This document shows, one piece after another, positions 8,590 to 15,466 of a stretch of DNA of 64,000 nt. A program made the position numbers and the translations under genes. How positions within the stretch are numbered: the stretch's first letter is position 1; each line of letters starts with the position of its first letter. The notes beneath the pieces were generated by a model. It was not told where the DNA came from. It ran no database searches and was given only the letters and a program-made list of their open reading frames with translations. Source of the stretch: REEB506 sp040381035 (GTDB lineage Bacteria; Pseudomonadota; Alphaproteobacteria; Caulobacterales; Aquidulcibacteraceae). The stretch covers positions 1-64,000 of the forward strand of contig JBEIHY010000007.1 in assembly GCA_040381035.1 (NCBI GenBank), written 5' to 3'.

Positions 8590-10074
8590 ATGACCGCACT
8601 CGACATCCGCACTGCCCGCAAAGACCAGCTCATCGACGGCGCCACCGGCCCGTGGGAGATCGTGATTGGGCTGGAGGTCCATGCCCAGGTGTTGTCGCAG
8701 TCGAAATTGTTCTCGGGCGCTTCAGCGGCTTATGGCGGGGAGCCGAATGCGCATGTGTCGCTGGTGGATGCCGCGATGCCGGGCATGTTGCCGGTGATCA
8801 ATCAGTTTTGTGTCGAGCAGGCGGTGCGCACGGGGCTCGGGCTCAATGCGCAGATCCACACCTGGTCGCGGTTTGACCGGAAGAATTACTTCTATCCCGA
8901 TCTGCCGCAGGGCTATCAGATCAGCCAGTACAAAGACCCGATCGTTGGCGAGGGCGAGATCGAGGTCGATCTGGGCGACGGCGAAAGCTTTGTCTGCCGG
9001 ATCGAGCGCATCCATCTGGAGCAGGACGCCGGCAAGTCGATCCATGATTTGTCGCCGCGCGAAACCTATGTCGATCTCAACCGCTCGGGCGTGGCGCTGA
9101 TGGAAATCGTGTCGCGGCCCGACATCCGCTCGGCGAAAGAGGCTGCGGCCTATGTCACCAAGCTGCGCGCCATCATGCGCGCGCTTGGAACGTGTGACGG
9201 GAATATGGATGAAGGTTCGCTGCGCGCGGATGTAAATGTCTCGGTGCGCAAGCCGGGCGCGGAATTTGGCACGCGCTGTGAAATCAAGAACGTCAATTCG
9301 ATGAAGTTCATCGCCCAGGCGGTGGATTATGAGGCCCGTCGCCAGATCGCGATCCTCGAAGATGGCGGCGTCATCAAGCAGGAGACGCGACTGTTCAACG
9401 CCACGACCGGCGAGACCCGCGCGCTGCGCTCCAAGGAAGATGCGCCGGATTATCGCTATTTCCCCGATCCCGATCTGTTGCCGCTGGAGCTTGATCCGGC
9501 CTGGATCGAAAACATCCGCGCGACGCTGCCGGAACTGCCGGACGCCAAGAAGAAGCGTTTCATGGCCGCCTATGGTTTGAACGCTTACGACGCCGGCGTG
9601 CTCAGCGGCGACGGCGACAGTGCGGCGTTTTTTGAAACTGTCGCCAAGGGCCGTGATCCGAAGCTCGCCGCCAATTGGGTGACGCAGGAACTGTTTGGCG
9701 CGCTGAACAAAGCTGGCCTGGAGCTGAAGGATAGCCCGGTGAGCGCCGCGAGCCTGGGTGCGTTGATCGACCTGATCGGCGACGGCACGATCAATGGCAA
9801 GATCGCCAAGGACGTGTTCGCCAAGATGCTCGACAGCAGCGAGGCGCCGGGGGTGATCGTCGACCGCGAGGGCCTGCGCCAAGTCACCGACACCGGCGCG
9901 ATTGAAAAAGCGATCGATGATCTGATCGCGGCGAACCCTGACAAGGTCGCCGAAGTGAAGGACAAGCCCAAGGCGTTTGGCTGGTGGGTCGGCCAGGCGA
10001 TGAAAGCCACAGGCGGCAAAGCCAATCCCGCGATCGTCAATGAGATTCTGAAAGCCAAGCTTGGGGTTAGCTAA
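8590..10074 (+). CDS. gatB: Aspartyl/glutamyl-tRNA(Asn/Gln) amidotransferase subunit B
   Basis: A 494-residue, full-length GatB. Near the start it has the family motif IGLEVHAQVLSQSKLFSG, followed by the DLPQGYQISQYKDP segment of the kinase-like cradle domain. EIKNVNSM and DAPDYRYFPDPDL are also diagnostic. The C-terminal third is the YqeY-like tRNA-binding tail ending in NPAIVNEILKAKLG. GatB activates misacylated Glu-tRNA(Gln) or Asp-tRNA(Asn) by phosphorylation and receives ammonia from GatA, in the cytoplasmic GatCAB complex. gatA and gatC are not next to it here, which is common in alphaproteobacteria. The ATG at 8590 gives the usual length; no lesion is visible. Confidence 0.97.
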   Translation: MTALDIRTARKDQLIDGATGPWEIVIGLEVHAQVLSQSKLFSGASAAYGGEPNAHVSLVDAAMPGMLPVINQFCVEQAVRTGLGLNAQIHTWSRFDRKNYFYPDLPQGYQISQYKDPIVGEGEIEVDLGDGESFVCRIERIHLEQDAGKSIHDLSPRETYVDLNRSGVALMEIVSRPDIRSAKEAAAYVTKLRAIMRALGTCDGNMDEGSLRADVNVSVRKPGAEFGTRCEIKNVNSMKFIAQAVDYEARRQIAILEDGGVIKQETRLFNATTGETRALRSKEDAPDYRYFPDPDLLPLELDPAWIENIRATLPELPDAKKKRFMAAYGLNAYDAGVLSGDGDSAAFFETVAKGRDPKLAANWVTQELFGALNKAGLELKDSPVSAASLGALIDLIGDGTINGKIAKDVFAKMLDSSEAPGVIVDREGLRQVTDTGAIEKAIDDLIAANPDKVAEVKDKPKAFGWWVGQAMKATGGKANPAIVNEILKAKLGVS

Positions 10075-10077
10075 ACC

Positions 10078-10266
10078 TCAGTCGGGCTTGCGCCAGCCGC
10101 CAAATCCGCCGGACAGGCTGACCGCATAGGTCGCCGTGGCGCTCGGCAGCATACGCTGCGGCGCCAGCGGCGCGACAATCTGCGCCCCGACACGCACACG
10201 CATCTGCTTTTCCGGCTCCACCTGGACCAGGCGGGGATCGATCAGGGTGCGTTTTGCGTCATCCAT
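10078..10266 (-). CDS. Hypothetical small protein, convergent with gatB
   Basis: A 62-residue frame from an ATG at 10266 (MDDAKRTLIDPRLV); an ATG at 10275 is also possible. It is basic and polar at the start and ends with Gly/Trp-rich GGFGGWRKPD. It stops 4 bases from the gatB stop. No motif is recognised and there is no close ribosome site. It may form a pair with the 34-residue frame just upstream on the same strand. It could equally be non-coding. Confidence 0.32.
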   Translation of the reverse strand: MDDAKRTLIDPRLVQVEPEKQMRVRVGAQIVAPLAPQRMLPSATATYAVSLSGGFGGWRKPD

Positions 10267-10313
10267 GGCGGGCAAACGCCATGGTTTCGCGGCTCAGGCG
10301 AGTGAAATCGCCG

Positions 10314-10418
10314 TCACAGAACTTTTGTCACAGGCGCCTTGGGCGTCGCCGCCACGCTGGCGGCAACCGGATAGAAAGCGGTTAACACCGCGGCGAACCA
10401 CAGAAAAACCAGCATCAT
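10314..10418 (-). CDS. Possible 34-residue secreted or membrane peptide
   Basis: The minus strand reads from tandem ATGs at 10418/10415: MMLVFLWFAAVLTAFYPVAA, followed by a short polar tail to a TGA at 10314. An AAGGG ribosome site lies 5-8 bases upstream. The hydrophobic core with an AxA-like end resembles a signal peptide or single membrane helix. Nothing else supports it, and conservation is untested. Confidence 0.33.
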   Translation of the reverse strand: MMLVFLWFAAVLTAFYPVAASVAATPKAPVTKVL

Positions 10419-10532
10419 CAACCCTTAAATGCAGAGTTTCCAAAACTGACGGGAAGTCTGGGTCGCGTCGGTTGACGCCGCCTTAACGACGCCCCAGCTT
10501 TGAAGAGGCCGCTTGGCCCCAGGAGAGACCCC

Positions 10533-11279
10533 ATGTCAGCACCGATCGAGTTGCATTATTGGCCAACGCCCAATGGCTGGAAGATTTCCATCGCGCTCGA
10601 AGAAATGGGACTGCCCTATACGATCATGCCGGTGAATATCGGGGCTGGCGCGCAGTTCCAGGCGGAGTTCCTCGCCATCAGCCCGAACAACCGGATGCCG
10701 GCGATTGTCGATGCGGACGGCCCCGGCGGGGCGCCCATCAGCGTGTTTGAGAGTGGCGCGATCCTGCAATATCTCGCCCGCAAGACCGGCCAGTTCGGCG
10801 GCGCCAATGAGCGCGAGCGGGTGGAGGTTGAACAATGGGTCTATTGGCAGATGGCGGGCCTCGGGCCGATGTCGGGCCAGGCCAATCATTTTCGCAACTA
10901 CGCCAAAGCGATGGTGGAGGATGAGGCGCTCTTGGCCTATGGCGTGACGCGCTACACCAATGAAGCCAATCGGCTCTATGGCGTGCTGAACAAGCGCCTG
11001 GCGGATCGCGACTTTATCGCCGGGCCGTATTCGATCGCCGACATGGCAAGCTGGCCGTGGATCGTGGGCCACGCAATGATCGGTCAGGATCTGGACGCCT
11101 TCCCAAATCTCAAGGCCTGGTATGAGCGCGTGCGCGAACGCCCGGCTGTTCAGAAGGGCTTTGCGGCCGGCGCGGAGCTGCGCAAAAACGCCCCCTCCAT
11201 GACCTCCAAGGAAGCGGAAGAGGCGCGCAAGGTTTTGTTTGGACAAACCGCCGCTTCACTTACTGACAAGAAGTCTTGA
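10533..11279 (+). CDS. Glutathione S-transferase family protein, YfcG/Ure2p-like
   Basis: A 248-residue cytoplasmic protein. The ATG at 10533 is preceded by AGGAGAG. The N-terminal thioredoxin-like half opens ELHYWPTPNGWKISIALEEM, the pattern of YfcG/GstB-type disulfide-bond oxidoreductases, where Thr-Pro-Asn binds the glutathione sulfur. It continues NNRMPAIVD and FESGAILQYLA, the latter being the glutathione gamma-Glu site. The C-terminal helical domain follows (about residues 90-215; DFIAGPYSIADMASWPWI). Such proteins reduce disulfides with glutathione or conjugate electrophiles; the substrate is unknown. The gene appears monocistronic. The tail after residue 215 is charged and variable. 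Confidence 0.9.
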   Translation: MSAPIELHYWPTPNGWKISIALEEMGLPYTIMPVNIGAGAQFQAEFLAISPNNRMPAIVDADGPGGAPISVFESGAILQYLARKTGQFGGANERERVEVEQWVYWQMAGLGPMSGQANHFRNYAKAMVEDEALLAYGVTRYTNEANRLYGVLNKRLADRDFIAGPYSIADMASWPWIVGHAMIGQDLDAFPNLKAWYERVRERPAVQKGFAAGAELRKNAPSMTSKEAEEARKVLFGQTAASLTDKKS

Positions 11280-11451
11280 TCAGAAGTTTATTTGGTAAAA
11301 ATGCGATTTTCTTCGTAAGACTGATCGCCGTTAACATTGCTTCAAATAAACCACGGCAAATCTCTTGGCGTGGGCGGCAGAAGTCGCCCCGTGGGGTCCG
11401 GGCGGACAGAGCAAAGCTCGCCGCTCGGCTTAGATCCAAGGGAGAAACCCG

Positions 11452-11724
11452 ATGGCGTTCACTGATGCCGATGTGGCCAACTTTCGCGCCGCCGCCGCCA
11501 CTCAAGGTGCAGCGGACGCTCTTTATCGCTTAGGCCTGATCTATTCGACCGGCCAAGGTGCGCCGGTGGATTTGGTCCAGGCGCATATGTGGTTCAATCT
11601 GGCGGCCCTGCGTGGCCTGCCGGCGGCGCGCGAACAGCGCAAGGAACTGGCCGACCAGATGACCGAAGCCCAAGTCGCGGCCGCGTTGAAAGCGGCGCGC
11701 GAGTGGATGGGCCGACGCCAGTAA
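11452..11724 (+). CDS. Sel1-repeat protein, short
   Basis: A 90-residue protein with AAGGGAG before the ATG. Residues about 18-55 form a Sel1 repeat (DALYRLGLIYSTGQGAPVDL, then AHMWFNLAALRG), and the rest is a charged helix ending in REWMGRRQ. There is no signal peptide or membrane segment, so it is probably cytoplasmic. Sel1 repeats mediate protein-protein contact; the partner is unknown. Its stop abuts the stop of the convergent Wza-like gene. It may be a stand-alone gene or the small partner of the preceding GST, but the 170-base gap argues against an operon. Confidence 0.8.
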   Translation: MAFTDADVANFRAAAATQGAADALYRLGLIYSTGQGAPVDLVQAHMWFNLAALRGLPAAREQRKELADQMTEAQVAAALKAAREWMGRRQ

Positions 11725-12420
11725 TTAGTGGCCAAAGCTGGCCAAGTCGGAAGCGGCGCTGAACTGGATCGGCAAGGCGTCGCGCACATAGGTCTGCATG
11801 AAGGCGCCAATCTGGGCGATCGGGCGCTTCGGCGCCATGATCACATCCATGCGCTGCATGGAAGGGGCGTCGGCGCGGCCGGTGCGGATCGCGTCGGTGC
11901 GCAGGTCCATTGTCATGGTCAGCTGTTGGCCGCCTTCACCGCGGCGGAGCAGCAGCACTTGGTCGCGGCGGGCCGCTTGCGTAAAGCCGCCGGCCAACAG
12001 AACGGCCTGCATGGCGTCGGCGCCAGCTGGCAGCTCATAGACGCCAGGGCGGGCCACTTCACCGCCAACAAACACCTGGCGGGCGGCAAATTTCGCGGTG
12101 ACGCTCACTCGCGGGTCGCGCAGGGACGCCATCAGCGCGGCCGTCACCGCCCGTTCAACTTCTTGTGGCGTGCGATCCGCCGCCATCACCGGCGCTGCGA
12201 GCGGCAGGGCCACGCGGCCGTCGGGGCCGACCTTGACCGTGCGCGACAGTTCCGGCGCCGTCCACACCTGCACATCCAGCTCGTCGCCCGGATAGATCCG
12301 GGTTTCAGCGTCCGCCGCGGACCAGGTCGGGTGCGACACATCGGCGCGGGCCGTGGCCGCACAGCCGGCGAATCCGGCAACGATCATCAGAGCGAAGGCG
12401 GCGATGGCTTTCTGGGACAT
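11725..12420 (-). CDS. Polysaccharide export (Wza/GumB-like) lipoprotein
   Basis: A 231-residue protein starting at the ATG at 12420, with GAAAGG upstream. An N-terminal signal ends in GFAGC, a lipobox-like site. Next is the Poly_export domain (IYPGDELDVQVWTAPELSRT, VGPDGRVALPL), then a SLBB-like domain (QVFVGGEVARPGVYELP). It is much shorter than E. coli Wza and lacks the C-terminal amphipathic barrel helix, as do many GumB-type proteins. It would form the periplasmic or outer-membrane part of an export path. It is divergent from the Wzz-like gene, with about 155 bases between, forming a likely shared promoter region. Confidence 0.85.
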   Translation of the reverse strand: MSQKAIAAFALMIVAGFAGCAATARADVSHPTWSAADAETRIYPGDELDVQVWTAPELSRTVKVGPDGRVALPLAAPVMAADRTPQEVERAVTAALMASLRDPRVSVTAKFAARQVFVGGEVARPGVYELPAGADAMQAVLLAGGFTQAARRDQVLLLRRGEGGQQLTMTMDLRTDAIRTGRADAPSMQRMDVIMAPKRPIAQIGAFMQTYVRDALPIQFSAASDLASFGH

Positions 12421-12575
12421 AGGAACGGGCCTTTCTGGCGGAGCGAGCTTTCGCCAATCAGGCGAGCAAGTTCGGCGCCAGCCCCCCAAGGCCGAGCGGG
12501 CAGGGGGGTGGAAAGATCTCGTTTACGGAATCGGGTCGATCCAGAACGGTGAACGCGTGGAAAAGGAGCCGATGG

Positions 12576-14054
12576 ATGTCGGCCGATCAAAATGGATCAC
12601 CATTGAGCGGCGCCTGGGCCAGTGCGCCGCGCCTCGGCGTTGTTGAATTGCTGGCGCTGGTGTGGCGCGAGCGGGCCCTGGCCGGTTTGATCTGTGCGGC
12701 GTTCGTCGCACTCGGCGCGATTGCGGGGTTTCTGCAAAAGACTGAGTACAAGGCCGAGACGCGGGTTCTGGTCAGACTTGGGCAGGAATATGTTTACCAA
12801 CCCAAGGTTGGTGCGGCGGGCGCTGGGGCCACGCCCAAATTGGAAGAGGTGATGCAATCTGAGCTGAAGTTGATCTCCAGCCCTGAGGTGGCGCGTGCGG
12901 TGATGACAGAGCTTGGCCCGGCCAGCCTGTTTCCCGATTTGGCGGTTGCCGGCGACAAAGAGCGTCAGATGCAAGACGCGGTGCGCGCTTTCCAGCGCCG
13001 TCTCAAAACCGAAAGCGCCCCGCAGACGCCGATCATCGCCTTGAGCTTCAAACACGAAAATCCGGCTACCGCCGCGAAAGCGCTGAACGCCTATGTCGAC
13101 GCCTACCTAAAATTTCGCCAGACGATCTTGCTCGATCCGGTGACCACTGCCTTCGACAAAGAAGGCGAGGCATTGCAGTCGCGCTTAAGCGACACCAGCG
13201 CGGCGCTGGCCAAATTGCTGGCCGATAATGGCATCGGTGATTTCGACGCCGAAAGGCGCGGCGTATCAGATCTTCAGGCGCGATTGGAATCCGACCTCGT
13301 CATCGCCGCTGCGGAGCGGCGCGCGCTGGACGGGCAAGTTGCAGCGCTGCGGACGCGCATTGTCCAGCAGACCGAGCAGATCGACATTTTCACCGAAAGC
13401 GACGCTGAGCGCGTTCTGGTGCAACTGCAATTGGAGCGCGCGCAATTGGCCGCGAAGTATCAGCCGGGGGTCGGCCCGCTGATCGAGGTCGAACGCCGCA
13501 TTGCGGAACTGGAGGCGTTTCTCAAAGGCGGCGCCCGTCCGAGCCTGACGCGGCGCGGCCCCAATCCCGTGCGACAGGAATTGGAAGGCCAGATGTTTTC
13601 CCTGGAAGCCCAAGCCAGCGCTGCCCAGGCGCGCGGCGCCGCGCTGACCAAGGCCCGCGAGGACGCCCAAGCGCGCGCGTTGAAGCTGCAGGCGTTGGAG
13701 CCGCAGGTGCGCGCGCTCACCCGCCACGCCGGCATCTTGGAAGAAAATGCCCGCGCCTTCGGCCTTCGTGCAGAAGAATCGCGCGCGCTGACCGCGCTTG
13801 CTCTGGTGGCGAGTGACAATATCCGCGTCATCGAACGCGCCGCCGCGCCGTCGCGCGGATCAAGTTTGCGTTTGGAGCTGATGGCCGCGGGATTGCTGGT
13901 CGGCGTTGCCCTCGGCGCGCTCGCGGCCTTGCTGCGCGGCTTGTCGCGCGATCGCTTTCCAACCGCGCGGTCCGCCGCCGCCACTCTTGGCGCGCCGGTG
14001 ATCGGGGTCGGCAATGTCACGCCCATGCGCACCAAAGCGCGCACTGCGGCATGA
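12576..14054 (+). CDS. Wzz/GumC-like chain-length determinant membrane protein
   Basis: A 492-residue protein. The ATG at 12576 is chosen for AAGGAG at 12563-12568. One N-terminal membrane helix (about residues 33-53) and one near the C-terminus (about 435-460) flank a long periplasmic coiled-coil region rich in E/A/L heptads, the Wzz/GNVR pattern. It ends shortly after the second helix, so no kinase domain is attached, unlike Wzc. Such proteins regulate polymer length and couple to the Wza-type channel. The stop overlaps the next ATG (ATGA, 14051-14054), so the following gene is coupled. Confidence 0.85.
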   Translation: MSADQNGSPLSGAWASAPRLGVVELLALVWRERALAGLICAAFVALGAIAGFLQKTEYKAETRVLVRLGQEYVYQPKVGAAGAGATPKLEEVMQSELKLISSPEVARAVMTELGPASLFPDLAVAGDKERQMQDAVRAFQRRLKTESAPQTPIIALSFKHENPATAAKALNAYVDAYLKFRQTILLDPVTTAFDKEGEALQSRLSDTSAALAKLLADNGIGDFDAERRGVSDLQARLESDLVIAAAERRALDGQVAALRTRIVQQTEQIDIFTESDAERVLVQLQLERAQLAAKYQPGVGPLIEVERRIAELEAFLKGGARPSLTRRGPNPVRQELEGQMFSLEAQASAAQARGAALTKAREDAQARALKLQALEPQVRALTRHAGILEENARAFGLRAEESRALTALALVASDNIRVIERAAAPSRGSSLRLELMAAGLLVGVALGALAALLRGLSRDRFPTARSAAATLGAPVIGVGNVTPMRTKARTAA

Positions 14055-14743
14055 GCGAAACCGGCATTGATCTTCGCCCCATCCTGGCTGCCCTGGCGCG
14101 GCTTGGCCCGCCCGGCCGTGGGCGCCGTTTGGGCGTGTTTGAGGCGCAAGCCGATCAAGGCGCCGCCGCACTGGCGCGCGATCTTTTGCGCACCTGCATC
14201 GACGCCAATCAGGCCGCCTTGTTGGTTGATATCGCGCTTGATGGCGTCAGCGCGCAGGCGCTGTGGTTTGAGCGTGACGGTCCAGATGAAGGCCTAGTTC
14301 TGGGGCCGGCGCGGGATGGGTGTTTGCGCGGCCAATCCTTTGTTCATGCCGCCTCGCTTGCCGATATTGGCCCGACCCTCCTCTTGCGCCAGATCGGCCA
14401 ATCGCGCGCCTTCCTGCTTCACCCGCGGGCTGCAGCGCTCGCCGGCGCTCGGCAGTTTCAACCAGACCCGCGCAAACCGTTTTGGAGCGTCGCCAGTGAT
14501 ATCTCGTCTCTGACCATCGTGAGCGCCCCGCCGATTTGCGAGGCGCCGGACGGGTTGAGCTTTGCCCACCAGTTCGACGGCGTGGTTTTGGTGGTGTCAG
14601 CGCAAACCGGATCGGTGCGCGCGGCGCTGCATGCCGCGCGGCAATTGACGCAGGCGCGTGCAGGCCTGCTCGGCATCGTTTATACCAACGCCGATCCCGG
14701 CGTCTTGGCGTTGGAGCAGGCTTGGCCGATTTGGGCGGCGTGA
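14051..14743 (+). CDS. Degenerate BY-kinase/CpsD-like protein lacking Walker A
   Basis: A 230-residue cytoplasmic protein translationally coupled to the Wzz-like gene. Position in the operon and the C-terminal pattern (FDGVVLVVSAQTGSVRAALH, then LLGIVYTNAD) match the ParA/MinD-like core of tyrosine autokinases of exopolysaccharide systems. The expected P-loop near residue 30 is absent: the sequence there is GVFEAQADQGAAALARDLL, without GxxxxGKS/T, and no C-terminal tyrosine cluster is seen. It is therefore probably non-catalytic, perhaps a structural or regulatory partner. The assignment rests on context plus weak pattern similarity, so it could also be an unrelated protein. Confidence 0.6.
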   Translation: MSETGIDLRPILAALARLGPPGRGRRLGVFEAQADQGAAALARDLLRTCIDANQAALLVDIALDGVSAQALWFERDGPDEGLVLGPARDGCLRGQSFVHAASLADIGPTLLLRQIGQSRAFLLHPRAAALAGARQFQPDPRKPFWSVASDISSLTIVSAPPICEAPDGLSFAHQFDGVVLVVSAQTGSVRAALHAARQLTQARAGLLGIVYTNADPGVLALEQAWPIWAA

Positions 14744-14761
14744 ACGGAGTGTGTCGAGCAG

Positions 14762-15466
14762 ATGCTTGTCGATGTCTGGATCATCGACCTTTCGGAGGCA
14801 GCGGCGCAGGCTGCTGCGCGCGGCGTATTGGATGGCGCCGAACGTGCGCGTGCGGATCGCTTTGTTGAAGCCACACATCGGCGGCGCTTTGTGTTGGCGC
14901 GGGCCGCCATCCGGTCGCTCTTGGGCGCACGGCTCAATCTCCCGGCGGCGGCGGTTCGCTTGCAGCAGACCGCGCATGGCAAGCCGGTCTTGGATCCGGC
15001 CGACAAGATCGGTTTCAATCTCAGCCATAGCGGTGACACGGCTGTGTTCGCGGTCGGGCCGCCGGTGATGCTTGGGGTCGATATTGAAGCGCTGGCGCCT
15101 ATGCCTGAAGGCGTGGCGCAGCGGTTTTTCGCGCCGGCTGAAACCGCCGCACTGATGGCGCTTGCGGGCGCTGCACGCGACGAAGCCTTCACCCGCTTGT
15201 GGACGCGCAAAGAAGCCGTGGTGAAAGCGATTGGCGCAGGCTTGCATTCGCCGCTTGACGGGTTTGAAGCGCCGATTGCGGCCGCCAGCATGGCCCGATT
15301 GACAAAATGCGCCATGCAGCTCGATCTGGTCGAGCGCTTGCAACTGCTGGACTGTCCGGTTCCGGACGGGTTCTGCGCCACACTTGCCATCGATGCGGGC
15401 GCGGCGTCGGTGCGGCTGAATGTCAGCCGCTTGGCGTCGCTTGCGCACCTTCTGGCGGCGCAATAG
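14762..15466 (+). CDS. 4'-phosphopantetheinyl transferase, Sfp type
   Basis: A 234-residue enzyme that would transfer phosphopantetheine from CoA to the carrier-domain serines of the adjacent NRPS-PKS. Motifs in order: FNLSHSGD (about residues 83-90), LGVDIE (about 104-109; Asp and Glu bind Mg) and FTRLWTRKEAVVKAIGAG (about 144-161). The length fits the Sfp/Gsp type rather than AcpS. It follows the export genes with an 18-base gap and is probably in their transcript. Its 3' end overlaps the end of the convergent C-TE gene by 44 bases. The pairing of a PPTase with the megasynthase is strong contextual evidence that the cluster is self-sufficient for priming. Confidence 0.93.
   Translation: MLVDVWIIDLSEAAAQAAARGVLDGAERARADRFVEATHRRRFVLARAAIRSLLGARLNLPAAAVRLQQTAHGKPVLDPADKIGFNLSHSGDTAVFAVGPPVMLGVDIEALAPMPEGVAQRFFAPAETAALMALAGAARDEAFTRLWTRKEAVVKAIGAGLHSPLDGFEAPIAAASMARLTKCAMQLDLVERLQLLDCPVPDGFCATLAIDAGAASVRLNVSRLASLAHLLAAQ

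Noticed and set aside
8722..9882. 386-codon open frame opposite gatB
   Set aside because: It lies wholly antisense to a strongly conserved gene; composition is His/Arg/Gln-rich as expected for a G+C-rich shadow and no motif is seen.
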